Assembly (NCBI GenBank): GCA_026874595.1
Contig: CM049316.1
Coordinates: 38,079,195 to 38,143,194, forward strand
Reading direction: 5' to 3'
Length of the DNA stretch: 64,000 nucleotides
DNA from: Sipunculus nudus
Lineage: Eukaryota; Annelida; Sipuncula; Golfingiida; Sipunculidae
Shown: positions 12,105 to 23,150 of the stretch, in pieces
How the letters are laid out: the number at the start of each line of letters is the position of its first letter
Numbering within the stretch: position 1 is the first letter of the stretch
Translations under genes and position numbers: made by a program
Notes under the pieces: model-generated
The model's input: only the letters and a program-made list of their open reading frames with translations
Databases searched by the model: none
What the model was told of the DNA's origin: nothing

Positions 12105-12345
12105 TATGCTTCTGTGGCTTGGGGTACCCGGTAGAGCACAGGACTCAAGGCCAGGAGACTGAGTTCTAATCTCAGCCAAGGCGGCACCCTCTGCAGGCTT
12201 AATCTGAAGGCTGTGCCCAAAGGCTTTGGTTTCACTCACAAATGGGTGGTTCCTGGGTTCCTCAGTAATAGCACCCAACAATGGGGATGATTACACACCA
12301 AAGTCTGCAAGTGCAATAGTCACCGGGCATGGTTAACACCAGATA
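12105..12345 (+). mobile_element. tRNA-derived SINE, copy 1
   Basis: The head looks like a tRNA: A-box-like GTGGCTTGGGGTACCCGGTA and B-box-like GAGTTCTAATCTC inside a CTGAG/CTCAG arm. The body (CTCTGCAGGCTTAAT, GAAGGCTGTGCCC, AATGGGGATGATTACACACC, AAGTGCAATAGTCACCGGGC) matches the copies at 29.2 kb (minus) and 51.5 kb. It is not a functional tRNA gene. Confidence 0.75.
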
Positions 12346-12449
12346 TAAAAAATGAGAGGAAACATGTGATACTGTCTTGTCACATAAGCCAAAACCAGAA
12401 TGGAATTCTGCAGATGTACAAATATCTATCTAAGCTGGCTTTAAAACAA

Positions 12450-13930
12450 GTGACCCATGGGTCATGATGCTCAGCTGACTGGGAAGAGATTTGCAAAAGG
12501 AAATTTTATCATCTGAAAGGTAGTATAATTATACCCATTCAACTGAAGCATCAAACAGATTAACCAACAAGCCAAGATTGTGTCTGTATTTATATATCTC
12601 AAAAATAGAGAAAAAATGTGTAAACTTTAAAAAAAATAAAGGTGGCTCCACCAGTCTGCAGAAACTAATAAAAACACTTAATGGTCAATATCCATGCAAA
12701 GAATCATAGTGATCTCTGCATTAGTTGTTCAGATACTTCAGCTTTTGTATCAAATTTTCCATTATTCTGAGGGATACTTCGGAGTCCTATAGCTTGAAGG
12801 ATATGGGTAACAGAGACCTAATTTCAGGTTTCCACAGACACTTTTCATGGGCCTCCTTGCATCACAAGAATGAAGATTCTAGGTCCAGTTGTCACAATTT
12901 GTGCCACATTAACAGATGACACCATCCTTAAAGGTCTAAAAAATAGAGAAAAAAATTCATAAAAAATCGAAAAATACAGGTGGCACCACCAGTCTACAAG
13001 ACTGTTGTAACATCTCATGATCAATATGTATGCCAAAAATCATGACCATCAGTGATGTAGTTAATGAGATATTGAAGTTTTTGTATTAAATTTTTTACTA
13101 TTCTGGGGGGTACTTTGGGGCCCCATAGCTCAAAGGATGTGAGTAACAAAGACCTAATTTCTGGTTTCCATGGAGACTTTTCATAGGTCTTTCACTGTGT
13201 CAAGAATGAAGATTCTAGGTCCAGTCTATATGATTTGTGCCCTGTTAACAGATGTTCACATTTTTAAAGGTCTCAAAAATAGAGAAAACTATTCGTAAAA
13301 AAATCGAAAATTACAGGTGGCGCCACCAATCTGCAGAAACTGATGAAACATCTCATTATCAATATGTATGCCAAACATCATGACCATCAGTGATGTAGTT
13401 AATGAAATAATGAAGTTTTTGTATGAAATTTTTGACTATTCTGGGGGGTACTTTGGGGCCCCATAGCTCAAAGGATATGGGTAACAGAGACCTAATTTCT
13501 GGTTTCCATGGAGACTTTTCATAGGTCTCTCACTGTGTCTAGAATGAAGATTCTAGGTTCAGTCTATACGATTTGTGCCCTGATAACAGATGTTCACATT
13601 TTTTAAGGTCTCAAAAATAGAGAAAAAAATTCATAAAAAATCGAAAAATATAGGTGGCGCCACCAGTCTGCAGTAATTGATGGAACATCTCATGATTAAT
13701 ATGTATGCCAAAAATCATGACCATCAGTGATGTAGTTAATGAGATATTGAAGTTTTTGTATGAAATTTTTGACTATTCTTGGGGGTACTTTGGGGCCCCA
13801 TAGCTCGAAGGATATGGGTAACAGAGACCTAATTTCTGGTTTCCAAGGAGATTTTTTATTGACCTCTCAGAATTTCAAGTTACAAGAGGGTCCAGCGGTT
13901 ACGATTTGTGCCTAGTTAACGGACAGACGG

Positions 13931-13964
<34 letters not shown>

Positions 13965-14030
13965 AGATGGACGACGGACAAAGAGTGATCGCTATTGCTC
14001 AGCATGACTGAAAGTCAGCTGAGCTAAAAA
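12450..14030 (+). mobile_element. Hairpin-ended tandem-core element, copy 2
   Basis: It opens with GTGACCCATGGGTCATGATG and 170 bases shared with 6245-6435. Four ~337-bp units follow (starts 12640, 12978, 13315, 13652), then a CGGA/CAGA microsatellite at 13919-13980 and the terminal hairpin at about 13996-14025. It lacks the 278-bp units of copy 1, so the two copies differ by the type and number of cores. Confidence 0.7.
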
Positions 14031-14639
14031 TGGAGGTGGTTACAGGTCTATAACAACAAAAATAAACCATTTGCTAAATAGGTGTATTTCCTAATGCTAT
14101 TAGTTCATTCTGCCTAGTACAAATAGTTTTCCAGCAAAGCTATCCTGGCATACATTCTTACTATCTCCTATTCACCTGTTTTATACTTTTAACTGTTCTG
14201 TGTCTGAGTAAACAGTCTACATGTGTCTGTTTACCTTAACAAGACAGCTGACCACAAATCTTACTTTATAAGTAAAAACTCATGTGTAATGAGGAGAAAC
14301 TTGAAAGCAGAAACACAGCAGAAACAGGAAAAATCTTGATTTTTGCAGTTGTGCACTACAGCCACTAGGTAGCATGCATGTTTGTTTTGCATCACTGATC
14401 ATGCCAAGTGCAAGTTAACTTTACCACGAGTAAGCAAATGGTTTTAGAACAATGTATACCATAATATTTTAAAGAAAAAATACTATACTTCACTTTACCA
14501 TACCTGGTATGTGAATAGGTCCCTTTAATGTATGTATGTGTATGTAATTTTTTCTACATTGGAAGCCAGTTTAGTTTGTGACTCAAACAGTTTACTTTTA
14601 AATTCTTATATATATACACTAGTTCACATCAGAATTCAG

Positions 14640-15005
14640 ATGTTAATGGTTATTTACAAGACTGAACACTTAAGTGTATGTATGTCAACAAAGTTTGAGA
14701 ACACTACCTAATAATAATTAAGTTTCAGCTTGAACACTTAAGTGTATATTATATATTTTAACAAAGTTTGAAAACACTACCTAAAAATATGTTGAGGTTT
14801 CAGCTTGAATAGTGTATATATTTAAACAAAGTTTGAAAACACTCCCTAAAAATATGTTGAGTTTCAGCTTGAATACTTTAGTGTGTTTATTTTAACAAAG
14901 TTTTAAAAACACTACCTAAAAATATGTTGAGTTTCAGCTTGAATACTTTAGTGTGTATATTTTAACAAAGTTTGACAACACTACCTTAAAATATGTTGAG
15001 TTCCA
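14640..15005. repeat. ~65-75-bp tandem repeat, five units
   Basis: Units begin GAA(C/T)ACTT(A)AGTGT and contain AACAAAGTTTGA(A/G)AACACTACC and ATATGTTGAGTTTCAGCTT. The last unit breaks off at 15000. Confidence 0.88.
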
Positions 15006-17250
15006 GGAAATTCTTCAAACAGCATGTCTGAATAAGATATACCAATATAAGTACCCTCTTGCAGACTCTAAGCTGTGTGAGAAGTATACTCTCAGTACAG
15101 CTGTCCACCTTGAACTACCAAGTATTTACTCATTGATCAGCCTTTCTAAACCTCCAGCATTATATTCAATCTGATCACCTGTAATCGACCAGCTCATTAC
15201 CCCAGCATTATAAGGTACTGTATGGGGACTGGATTATACAGACCTCTGACTTGGCATTTACACACATTTGCATCGGCTCTGGGTCAGATTTCAAGGTTCT
15301 TATTCAAACACCCTTGGTTACTGAATCAGAACTAAGGCAAAGCCAGGTGAAATATTTGTTCACAGCATATACAGCTTTATATATATATATTCTTATTTTA
15401 TATACATGTATCATGATATAATTAATTTATAATAAATACCGTAGATATTTGTTGAATAATATGCAGTGGCAGGACAAGAACATAAATGTATTCATGAAAA
15501 CATTACCCTCCCACTCTAAATTTAATCTCTCCATATCTTTCAAAACGCTTAAATATTTGTATTAGTATATTAAACTATTTATCAAAAATATTACATATCT
15601 GTTTAACAGATAGGTCAATGTAATAAATTAAAGATCTATCACCTATTACAATTCAATTGCCCAATGATCAGTTGTCAAAATCTGCCAATCATTGGTTTTG
15701 CACTCAAGAAGGGGGGGGGGGGGGGTGGCTAAGAAAGTCTACCCTGAATAAATTTTTACCCAGATATTGATATTGAAATAAACATATCAATCCCCCCCAA
15801 AGGGAGGCTAATAACACAACTTATGTATGAGGGTTGGTACATTAATATAAGCAGCTGAATAAACTGACATCAATTTACCTTAAATTATATATATATATAT
15901 ATATATAACCTATATAAACTAGTCCACTCCCAAAACTATCTTTACCCAAATATTGATATGGAAATAAACTTATCAAACCACTACAAGCCTCCCCTCCACA
16001 AGGGATGGGTGGTTAATAACACTGCACTGGTATATTAATATATGTGACAGAATAAACTGACAAAAATTAACTTTAAACTACAATATTTCGTCTTGGACTA
16101 GGAATTTTACAGCACAGAAGAAACATTCAAGGTACCTTACTATTATCTACCCCCACAAATATGTCTCCAATTACATATCTCAATTATTAGGTACTTAACT
16201 GCAACAACTGAAAAAAAGTACAATATTCTATAGTACTATACAGTGGCAACATTAGTTAACTCACCTGGCATCTGAAATTCAAAATCCTGTAAAAAAAGGC
16301 AGCGAGGCATTCTTTATAATAGTAACCACACAGGGGATCGGTCTGTACTTAACTGGTATGAATCCAGTTCAGAAATATATGCCAGCATGCCCCTTTATCA
16401 TAAAGGCATAAATAATGGTATTATTAATGCATGCATACAATACTATGCTACAGTACCTTGCAAGGAGGGATTAATGCATTGGAGCACAGACAAGGTCACA
16501 GAGTGCACAGGTGCCAAACTAACAAGTATTTGTACTCGATGACCACAGCCTTGGGCTGAGAAGGATGGAGTCCATTAAGACTGTTGACGCAGCGTAGCTT
16601 TATAATGAAAAATTTTTTTGTTGTCAACCAGTTAGTTAATCATTAATCATTTAAATTCATTAATCTGGATCACTATGGTATATTTTTGTTAAAAGGACTC
16701 TTTACCATTGAAAGATAGGGGACTCTGTTTACCTTGATAGTATTAGGAGCCTTCTTTGTTCTGGTAGGCATAGTCCACCTATGATGCAACTATTAAAAAA
16801 TTATTTATCATCCTGTTTATTGTGCTATTGCCAAGAATTTATAATTTAAAGGAAATAAATCAATCTGAAATTCTTGGGTGATCTAACAGGCAAGGATTGA
16901 TGTACTGATTTAGCCATGTGTGACCATAGGGCCTAATTAACTTGGTCCCTGCATATTTAATAGTCCTTATAATATAAATGAACATTTGAGGTTGAAGGCT
17001 GAATGATGCACTTCACATGAAAACTTTATATGTTCCTTTATAAATATATTTAAAATAGCTATCAGGAACACCTGTAGTTTTAGAAAATATGACAAAAATA
17101 TACACAGAATAATTACTTTTTTATGCTTAACCTCTTTATTAAACTATCTTAAAGGTAGTATGTTCAGAATTGGTTCTTCATTTGGAATGTAAAACAACCA
17201 CTGCAAATGATGCATAATATAAATATCTTGTGAAAACTGACCTCATTAAA
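15006..17250. other. Non-coding stretch with simple repeats
   Basis: No gene is supported. It holds a G15 run at 15711-15725, (TA)n tracts at 15380-15392 and 15886-15908, and a 22-nt block at 16265-16286 (minus) with splice-like ends but no support as an exon. Confidence 0.5.
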
Positions 17251-17276
17251 TGTTAGAATGTAAGAATCCTAACCAC

Positions 17277-17324
17277 ATTCACCTGATGATCGGGTCCCAC
17301 ACCGTGAAACAGACTGTTGTGAAT
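17277..17324 (+). ncRNA. Hammerhead ribozyme 1, minimal type I
   Basis: All parts appear in order: stem I strand ATTCAC, conserved core CTGATGA (17283-17289), stem II CGG/CCG closed by a U-U mismatch, GAAA (17306-17309), a two-base-pair stem III (AC with GT around loop AGACT), cleavage triplet GTT, and stem I return strand GTGAAT, which pairs perfectly with ATTCAC. Cleavage is predicted after 17318. Hammerheads with such short stem III occur in Penelope-like elements and metazoan retrozymes and act as tandem dimers. Confidence 0.75.
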
Positions 17325-17412
17325 TTACAATTTTCTTTTTCTTCAGTGTTATATATATATATATATACAATTGTTCTTTCTAGGCTGTTGGCAATGCACT
17401 GAAGGCAAAGTG

Positions 17413-17504
17413 CTCTATGGTATAACCAGAGCGTATCAATATATATCATGTATAAGGACTCTATGGTATAACCAGAGCGTATCAATATATATCATGTATA
17501 AGGA
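17413..17504 (+). repeat. 46-bp direct duplication between the ribozymes
   Basis: Two near-identical units (17413-17458, 17459-17504) start with CTCTATGGTATAACCAGAGC, itself a small hairpin, and end CATGTATAAGGA. The phrase CCTTATACATG recurs inverted at 17576, just after ribozyme 2. Confidence 0.85.
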
Positions 17505-17505
17505 T

Positions 17506-17557
17506 ATCGTTCTGATGAGTGCCGTACAACGGTACGAAACTGATTAGTAAACACGAT
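17506..17557 (+). ncRNA. Hammerhead ribozyme 2, minimal type I
   Basis: Stem I strand ATCGTT is followed by the core CTGATGA (17512-17518). Stem II is GTGCCGT/ACGGTAC, seven pairs including one G-U, around an ACA loop. GAAA (17536-17539) leads to a two-pair stem III with loop TGATTA, then cleavage triplet GTA (17547-17549) and return strand AA(CA)CGAT, which pairs with ATCGTT with a two-base bulge. It has the same architecture and strand as ribozyme 1, 229 bp away. Confidence 0.75.
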
Positions 17558-17581
17558 GCTTACAATCGTTTGATTCCTTAT

Positions 17582-17584
17582 ACA

Positions 17585-17668
<84 letters not shown>

Positions 17669-17736
17669 TGTCCCCTGAGGGGGAAGGGTTAATTTATGGG
17701 GGGGGGACACTATTATATATATGTTTATATATATAT

Positions 17737-17787
<51 letters not shown>

Positions 17788-17825
17788 TATATATATACAT
17801 ATATACATATATATATATATATATG
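17582..17825. repeat. Compound (TA)n(GA)n and (TATG/TA)n microsatellites
   Basis: (TA)n at 17587-17634 runs straight into (GA)n to 17665. TA/TATG tracts follow at 17712-17824. The IYIYIY and RERERE frames here are not genes. Confidence 0.95.
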
Positions 17826-17945
17826 TAATGGTTTATTACTGAGTTATTCCCATGCTTTATATACCCGTTAACTCTCTATATATCACTATCAGTAAAGACT
17901 CTATTTATACGACAGGTCCCTTTGGTTGCCACATAACTGCATTAA

Positions 17946-17981
17946 ATGCGGCGGTATCCAGGACTCTGGATACCGCCGCAT
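17946..17981. repeat. Perfect 16-bp inverted repeat with 4-base loop
   Basis: ATGCGGCGGTATCCAG, GACT, CTGGATACCGCCGCAT: 16 of 16 pairs, GC-rich in an AT-rich setting. No poly-T run follows, so it does not look like a simple terminator. Confidence 0.9.
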
Positions 17982-18660
17982 AAAAAGCTTCAGAGTAAAC
18001 TGGAGAACTTCAAACCCTTGTCGGAAAAAAATCGTGTAAAATCAAATAGTGCGTTTATGACAAGGCAGCTTTAAGTAATCTAAGGGAGATATAGTACTTT
18101 ATTCGAATGACCACGAAATTCAGCTAAATATTAGGTTTTAGTATGTAAACAAGACTAACTTTTAAAACTTTGCAATCCTTGCGCTTGAAACTGTCTCAGA
18201 ATCTGAAACAATGAACTGCGTGACCTTTGCTCGCTGAGCCTACAAGGCCCGTTACCACTGGTTACACAGGCGGCTGCCGGCCAGCCGTGGCTGGAGGGAA
18301 AAACCCAGAGCAGACATCGTTCCCCGTGTATCACCGTTTATTAGGATAATACATATTCTTCTAATCAACATTTAAAGTCGACAAACACTGTCTAAGTGGA
18401 ATGTTATATGCGTATTTGATAAGAATATCTTTATTTCTTAACGAATTCGACATTTTCAGACGAAATATAAGAATTTAATTGTCATGTGGAATGTCTCCAG
18501 TTTCCTCAAATCATCTCCTAGGGCTCTCGCACAGCGTAGCGTAGTAAGAGAGGACGGGTGCTAGGGCTAGTTGCCACAGAGCTCAGAGTCAGTGGATTTA
18601 TCACGTGTTACCAGTTATTTGATTATTTCATAAGCATGGCGTAGACTGTACGTATCTTAC

Positions 18661-18800
18661 CAGAATCAGTCGTGTTGACAGTTATGTTACAGCTTCAATC
18701 ACTTGTTAAAGCTGTTCGTCTTTCTCCAATCTATCAAACTCAAGTATGCCGCCACTGGCTTGGTGTTGCCAGGACGCCGCCATCTTAATTTAGACTGGTC
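18661..18800 (-). promoter_or_regulatory. Candidate first exon and promoter of a minus-strand gene (possibly ASB 5' UTR)
   Basis: On the minus strand a GC-richer block carries AAGATGGCGGCGTCC, typical of animal first exons, in a 25-codon frame that ends before a GTAAG donor at 18660-18656. The next minus-strand gene downstream is the ASB gene, whose first coding exon is 8.3 kb away, so this may be its untranslated leader with a short upstream frame. The link rests on order and strand only. Confidence 0.35.
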
Positions 18801-18896
18801 TCCGTCCACGTTTGGAACGATGTGAAATGTGCGCGTGTCGTGCTGCAAAAGGGCGGGACCTTGAATTTAAATGATGAGGTAAACCTGAATCACATG

Positions 18897-18997
18897 GGCG
18901 GATCCAGGATTTATGAAAAGGAGGGGTTCAACATAGGAGGACAAATGTCCCCGGGTCAGGAAAAAAAAAAAAAGGGGGGGGGACCCCCTGGATCCGC
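18897..18997. mobile_element. MITE with GCGGATCCAGG terminal inverted repeats
   Basis: GGCGGATCCAGG at the left end mirrors CCTGGATCCGC at the right end. The ~100-bp interior is purine-rich and ends in AAAA-GGGG and CCCC runs. No target duplication was evident. Confidence 0.65.
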
Positions 18998-19304
18998 TTC
19001 TGAATCATTTCATACCCACATATATATAGGCCTACAGCCTGTAGCTAATAAAGAAGCTATTCTTATCAGGTTTTTAATTTTTCTGATATATTCCAAATAT
19101 GATTTATCGAAAATACTCAGAGCGCATAAACACCTCCGCAAAAAATAAACCTATACAGTATGTATATAGGCCTATAGCACAGAGCTGTATCCACATCGAG
19201 GTCGGCCTTAATTTTATTTTATTCATACCTCGAACTTTCACATTATATCACTGAAATTCACATAAAACATTAGGTGATATCAAGTGATTTGAAACAAATG
19301 TCTA

Positions 19305-19316
19305 TATATGTATATA

Positions 19317-19361
<45 letters not shown>
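19305..19361. repeat. (TA)n microsatellite
   Basis: TA/TATG tract abutting the LTR end at 19362. Confidence 0.95.
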
Positions 19362-19365
<4 letters not shown>

Positions 19366-20139
19366 ACGAAACCTAATATAAACAGATCACGTATGCGTGA
19401 TGAACACAAATTTTGTAACGGAGATAAAAACAAATCAGATTCTGCAACACTATGTCTAGGGAATGAATAAAGAAGTCAGTAGTTTTTTGTTAACAAATAA
19501 CTATAATTTATTCTTAAAACAACCCAAACAATACAATACACTAAATCAATACAATTATACAGTAAAACAGCGGTATAGCAACAAGTCAATACAATCACAT
19601 AGAAAATAATGTGCACAGTAGCTGGATACCAACACCATCACAACGATAAGTCCTTTAAATGTAAACTCTCGGAGAATGACAGTCCAGTGGAAAGTTTTTG
19701 CAACAACCTAAAAAGTAAACTGGAGTCCAAATGCATAAAATCCAGGAGAAAGTCTTGAAAATGTATAATTGCCGCATTCGTCGGATAAGGTCCTAGAATC
19801 TGACACACGCTTCTGCGTCCGCTGAAAAATCGCTGTTCTCTCTTCCCTTCTCTCTAAAATACAGCCCCTTTATATACCTTCACACCCCTAGCCGAGAAAT
19901 TTCCACTTCTCGAACAGTCTACAAGATCTTGCAAAATCACAGTAAACACGCGCTTCAGGAATTCTCTAGAAAAACAGCGCTGTGTATCTCTACACACCAA
20001 GGTCATCACGTGACCCACGACCACGCGTGAAAACCAAAGGCTTACATGACAACGAGAGTTCAACCAGTACGGATTAAACATAGAATGTAACACGCGGCCA
20101 GACACGAGCGCCAGAAACAGGAGCTACGCCCGTGTCACA
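19362..20139 (-). mobile_element. Solo LTR, 778 bp
   Basis: On the minus strand it begins TGTGACACGGGCGTAGC and ends TTTCGTAACA, giving TGT...ACA termini. Inside, in LTR order, are a TATA box (GGTATATAAAGGGG, near 19875), a G/A-rich leader (AGAGAGAAGGGAAGAGAG) and a late AATAAATTATAG poly(A) signal near 19503. No coding region or second LTR is adjacent, so it looks like the product of LTR-LTR recombination. A Ty3/Gypsy-like origin is plausible but not shown. Target duplication is unclear because one flank is a TA tract. Confidence 0.72.
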
Positions 20140-20169
20140 TAATAAAAAGAACATCTGTAATAATATATA

Positions 20170-20353
20170 CAGTGAAACCTCATTGCGTCGAAGACGAAGG
20201 GACCCTCAGAAAAGTTCGACACATCCGAGGTTCTACACAAGCGAGTTTTATTTGGTTATAATTTAAATAGAGTTTTCCGGAATATCGAGTCTGTAACTTC
20301 GACATAAGCGGGGTATTCGACTTAAGCGAGTTCGACACAACGAGGTTTCACTG
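20170..20353. mobile_element. 184-bp MITE, Tc1/mariner/pogo type, flanked by TA
   Basis: CAGTGAAACCTCATTGCGTCGAA at the left mirrors TTCGACACAACGAGGTTTCACTG at the right, each next to TA. The interior repeats the TTCGACA/TAAGCGAG phrases. It is too short to code for a transposase. Confidence 0.82.
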
Positions 20354-20363
20354 TATATATATA

Positions 20364-20421
<58 letters not shown>
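20352..20421. repeat. (TA)n microsatellite
   Basis: Almost pure TA run directly after the MITE. Confidence 0.95.
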
Positions 20422-20423
<2 letters not shown>

Positions 20424-21400
20424 CCATGCATCTTCCCACAAAAGTTAAATGAAATTCAAGAACGTTTCAAGAACGTTTGGAGTTTTTGTGTTGTGAACAA
20501 CTACTGAATTCGAAGTTGGATGGTGACTGTCGCTTTGTGCAGCCTCTGACTGACTGATGATGATCGAATTTTAATGACGATCGAGTATGATTCATGTAAG
20601 GAGGTGTTCTGAGCCCCCCCCCCCCCCCTCCCCCCACCCCACCCGCCCATGTGGGAATAGCTGTAAAATAATATCTCACAAGTTTGTTCGAATGGTTTCA
20701 GTTCGGTGATTTCTGGCCGAGTTACGGGAAGCTGAAATTAGTCATTTGGCAAAAAAAAGCATAATGTTAAAATCTCAGAAACGGCTAGCCCTATCAGCAC
20801 CAAAGTTTATGCAAATGTTGGTCACATGAATTGTATTTGAAATTGATGTATTGGTATTGTACGGGGGTCATCGGTCATCAGTATATAATATCTCGGAGTT
20901 AGGAGTTATAGTGTCCCCAAATTTTATGCAAAAATCAGTCACACATATTATATTAATTGTAGAGTCATTGATAGCTGAACTTGGTCTTGTGACCAAGTAA
21001 GCCTATGTCAAACTGAGGGCTGCAATAGTCTTCCTCTGTAAAACTGATGTTTCAAATTCTGTAACGTTGCACAAAAAAGATTCTAATGTGGCCTTTGTTC
21101 AAGATTACTCAAAATGATTTTGGCTGAATTATTGAACCTAAAGTTAGCAATGGAAGGACTGTGAGATACTTTGGTAAACAAAGCTTGTAGATTTTGTTGT
21201 ACTAACAGACTAAGCGCTGTGGGTATATAAACAGAGCTGTACAGGTTCATATCCAATGTATGTGTAAGCTAAATCAATGAAAAAATATATCTTTATTCTG
21301 ATTTTGTTTTCAATAGGCATTTGTTATTATTCTAAACATTTTTGATAAAAAATATTATGCATATGTAAGCATGAAAGAAGCATTGTAGCCGAAGTCTTTC
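20422..21400. other. Non-coding stretch with C-run
   Basis: A long C tract lies near 20614-20630. Around 20750-20990 the phrase ATCTCAGA/ATCTCGGAG with TTTATGCAAA occurs twice, hinting at a decayed repeat. No gene was seen. Confidence 0.4.
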
Positions 21401-21404
21401 CGTA

Positions 21405-21910
21405 CTTGTAAACAGATATGGCAACAGGCCAAGAGTTTGTCTGTATCTATACATAGTTTGGCAGACTGCCAACTATTTTAGATTTTGGCAACAGGGCAAT
21501 TTCAATATGTATCAATATGTATCTATTTATTGCTTTGGCAGACTGTCAACTGGTACAGAATAGACTACTGGGTCAAGAGTTCACTCAGTGCAGTATAACT
21601 GCTCCTCCTATATAAGTTTCGGTTCACTTTGGGGCAAGTGCCTTCCTCAGTTGAACTTGCAAGGTCATCCGAGGGCACCTGATCAAGAATAGTTTGATGT
21701 GTCAGCCTGAAATTTACCCTGTCCATGTATCTCTGATGGCTTCCTCGTATACATGACTGGTGTCGCCACAGTAAAAGATTTTTGCACAGTGTATGTCCCT
21801 GCTGATTTCTCAAGAGGAATTTGATTTTTCACCTTGACTTTGTGAATATCTGTACATTTCGGATAGCTTCGTCGTATGCAAGAATAGTGGCGCCTCATAC
21901 AATTGTTTTT
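21405..21910 (-). repeat. Diverged relative of the 278-bp core repeat
   Basis: On the minus strand CACTGTGCAAAAATCTTT followed by GTGGCGACACCAGT matches the order seen at 6700-6740 and 7260-7290 (CACTGTGCAAA, then the GGTGGCGCCACC site). The CAACAGGCCAAGA phrase also matches 6370. The overlapping minus-strand frames are therefore repeat-derived. Confidence 0.5.
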
Positions 21911-21959
21911 GGGTTGTGCTATGCCAGTATTTCAAGAGTGACGTTTATGTATTTTTTTT

Positions 21960-22390
21960 GTGTTTTAAAGGGACAAAACCAGAAGCTTAATTAGGGCTTT
22001 TCTTTCACACTATCAGTTCAGTTTTGCTTTAAACAAATGATTCCCAGCAGAACAATCCCAGCAGACGGTCTCATTTCCCCGCATACGGCTATTTAACACC
22101 ATGTTTTGGCTCTGCATGTTGGTAAACACAGTCTGTTTGCCATAACAAGGCCGCGTGACCGGAGGTCCGATTGAGAGAGGCATTACGCTGTGTTTCAGCC
22201 AGCAGAAATATGTATTACATATTTTGGGCCAAGTCAGACCGGGCATTTCCTAATTGACACGTGTTTTGGCTCAGCGATGGACACGGCCCCACGCGCTGTA
22301 TTTATGTTGACACCTTTCATCGCGCCCGGTCCACTGTTTTTAACAGTTGTTTACAGGAGAAAGCAAACGGTTTCAGGGCAATATTTTGGC
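21960..22390. other. Complex, unrepeated non-coding block (possible regulatory element)
   Basis: Of higher complexity than its surroundings, with several forkhead-like words (GGTAAACA, TTGTTTAC) and homeobox-like TAATTG, but no splice-bounded exon. It is interrupted at 22393 by a (TA)n tract. Confidence 0.25.
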
Positions 22391-22427
<37 letters not shown>

Positions 22428-22974
22428 AAAGAGAAGAAGCTATTTTTCGTGTTAACTCAACATGCTTTATAGGTGATTGGGCCCCTTTAAGTCTGGTTCA
22501 AAAAGTTAAGTACTTGCTTTATACATGTCACACATATACATGAAAAGTAATAATTACTTTTCCAATAATTGTCAAACATGTAATCATGGAAGAATGGTAC
22601 CTGATGTATATCCCTTTGCATAGGTTCGCATTAGACCTGTAGGCCTTGTATTTAAAAAAATATACAGAAAAAACGCACGAACTTTGATGGATCTGTTTTC
22701 TTCTTTCACCCATGACTAATCCTTCCTTCCACGAACTTTCACTGAAATCCATCCAGAATTATTTAAAAGATGGCCCGGACACCCACGCAAACACGGCAAT
22801 TCACAGAACCCCCCTCTACCTTCGTTGGCTTCTAAAGTTCAAATACAAAATAAAAAGAAAAAAGCGTACTTGCATAAAAAACGCATATGGTATATAACCT
22901 CTGTAAGCTTATGGAAAATTACTTCAGAACCTATATGTATATATGTTGCGCGCTATTTTCCGTTCTGGCCCATC

Positions 22975-23150
22975 TTAAGGTGGGCTTGACTAGATAACCG
23001 ACTTCGGATAACTGGATCGACCCTCTTAAGATGTGCCAGACCCAGTAACCGATCGTAAGATGGGTCAGACCCAATATCTGATCCCCAATGCCAGAACATA
23101 CAACCGATACCGGTTATTGGTTCAGAACAATCTTAAGATGGGTCATGACG
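22975..23150. repeat. Degenerate repeats of CTTAAGATGGGTCAGACCCA-like phrases
   Basis: Variants of CTTAAG(A/G)TGGG and CAGACCCA alternate with AACCGAT four or five times in 170 bases. Confidence 0.5.

Noticed and set aside
12105-12180. tRNA gene
   Set aside because: A and B boxes are degenerate, acceptor arms do not pair, and a SINE body follows.
16265-16286. 22-nt minus-strand microexon with good splice ends
   Set aside because: Too short to test without transcripts; no gene to attach it to.
17492-17871. Frames with [12 protein letters not shown] products
   Set aside because: Microsatellite translations; likewise at 52.2, 52.5, 53.4 and 59.5 kb.
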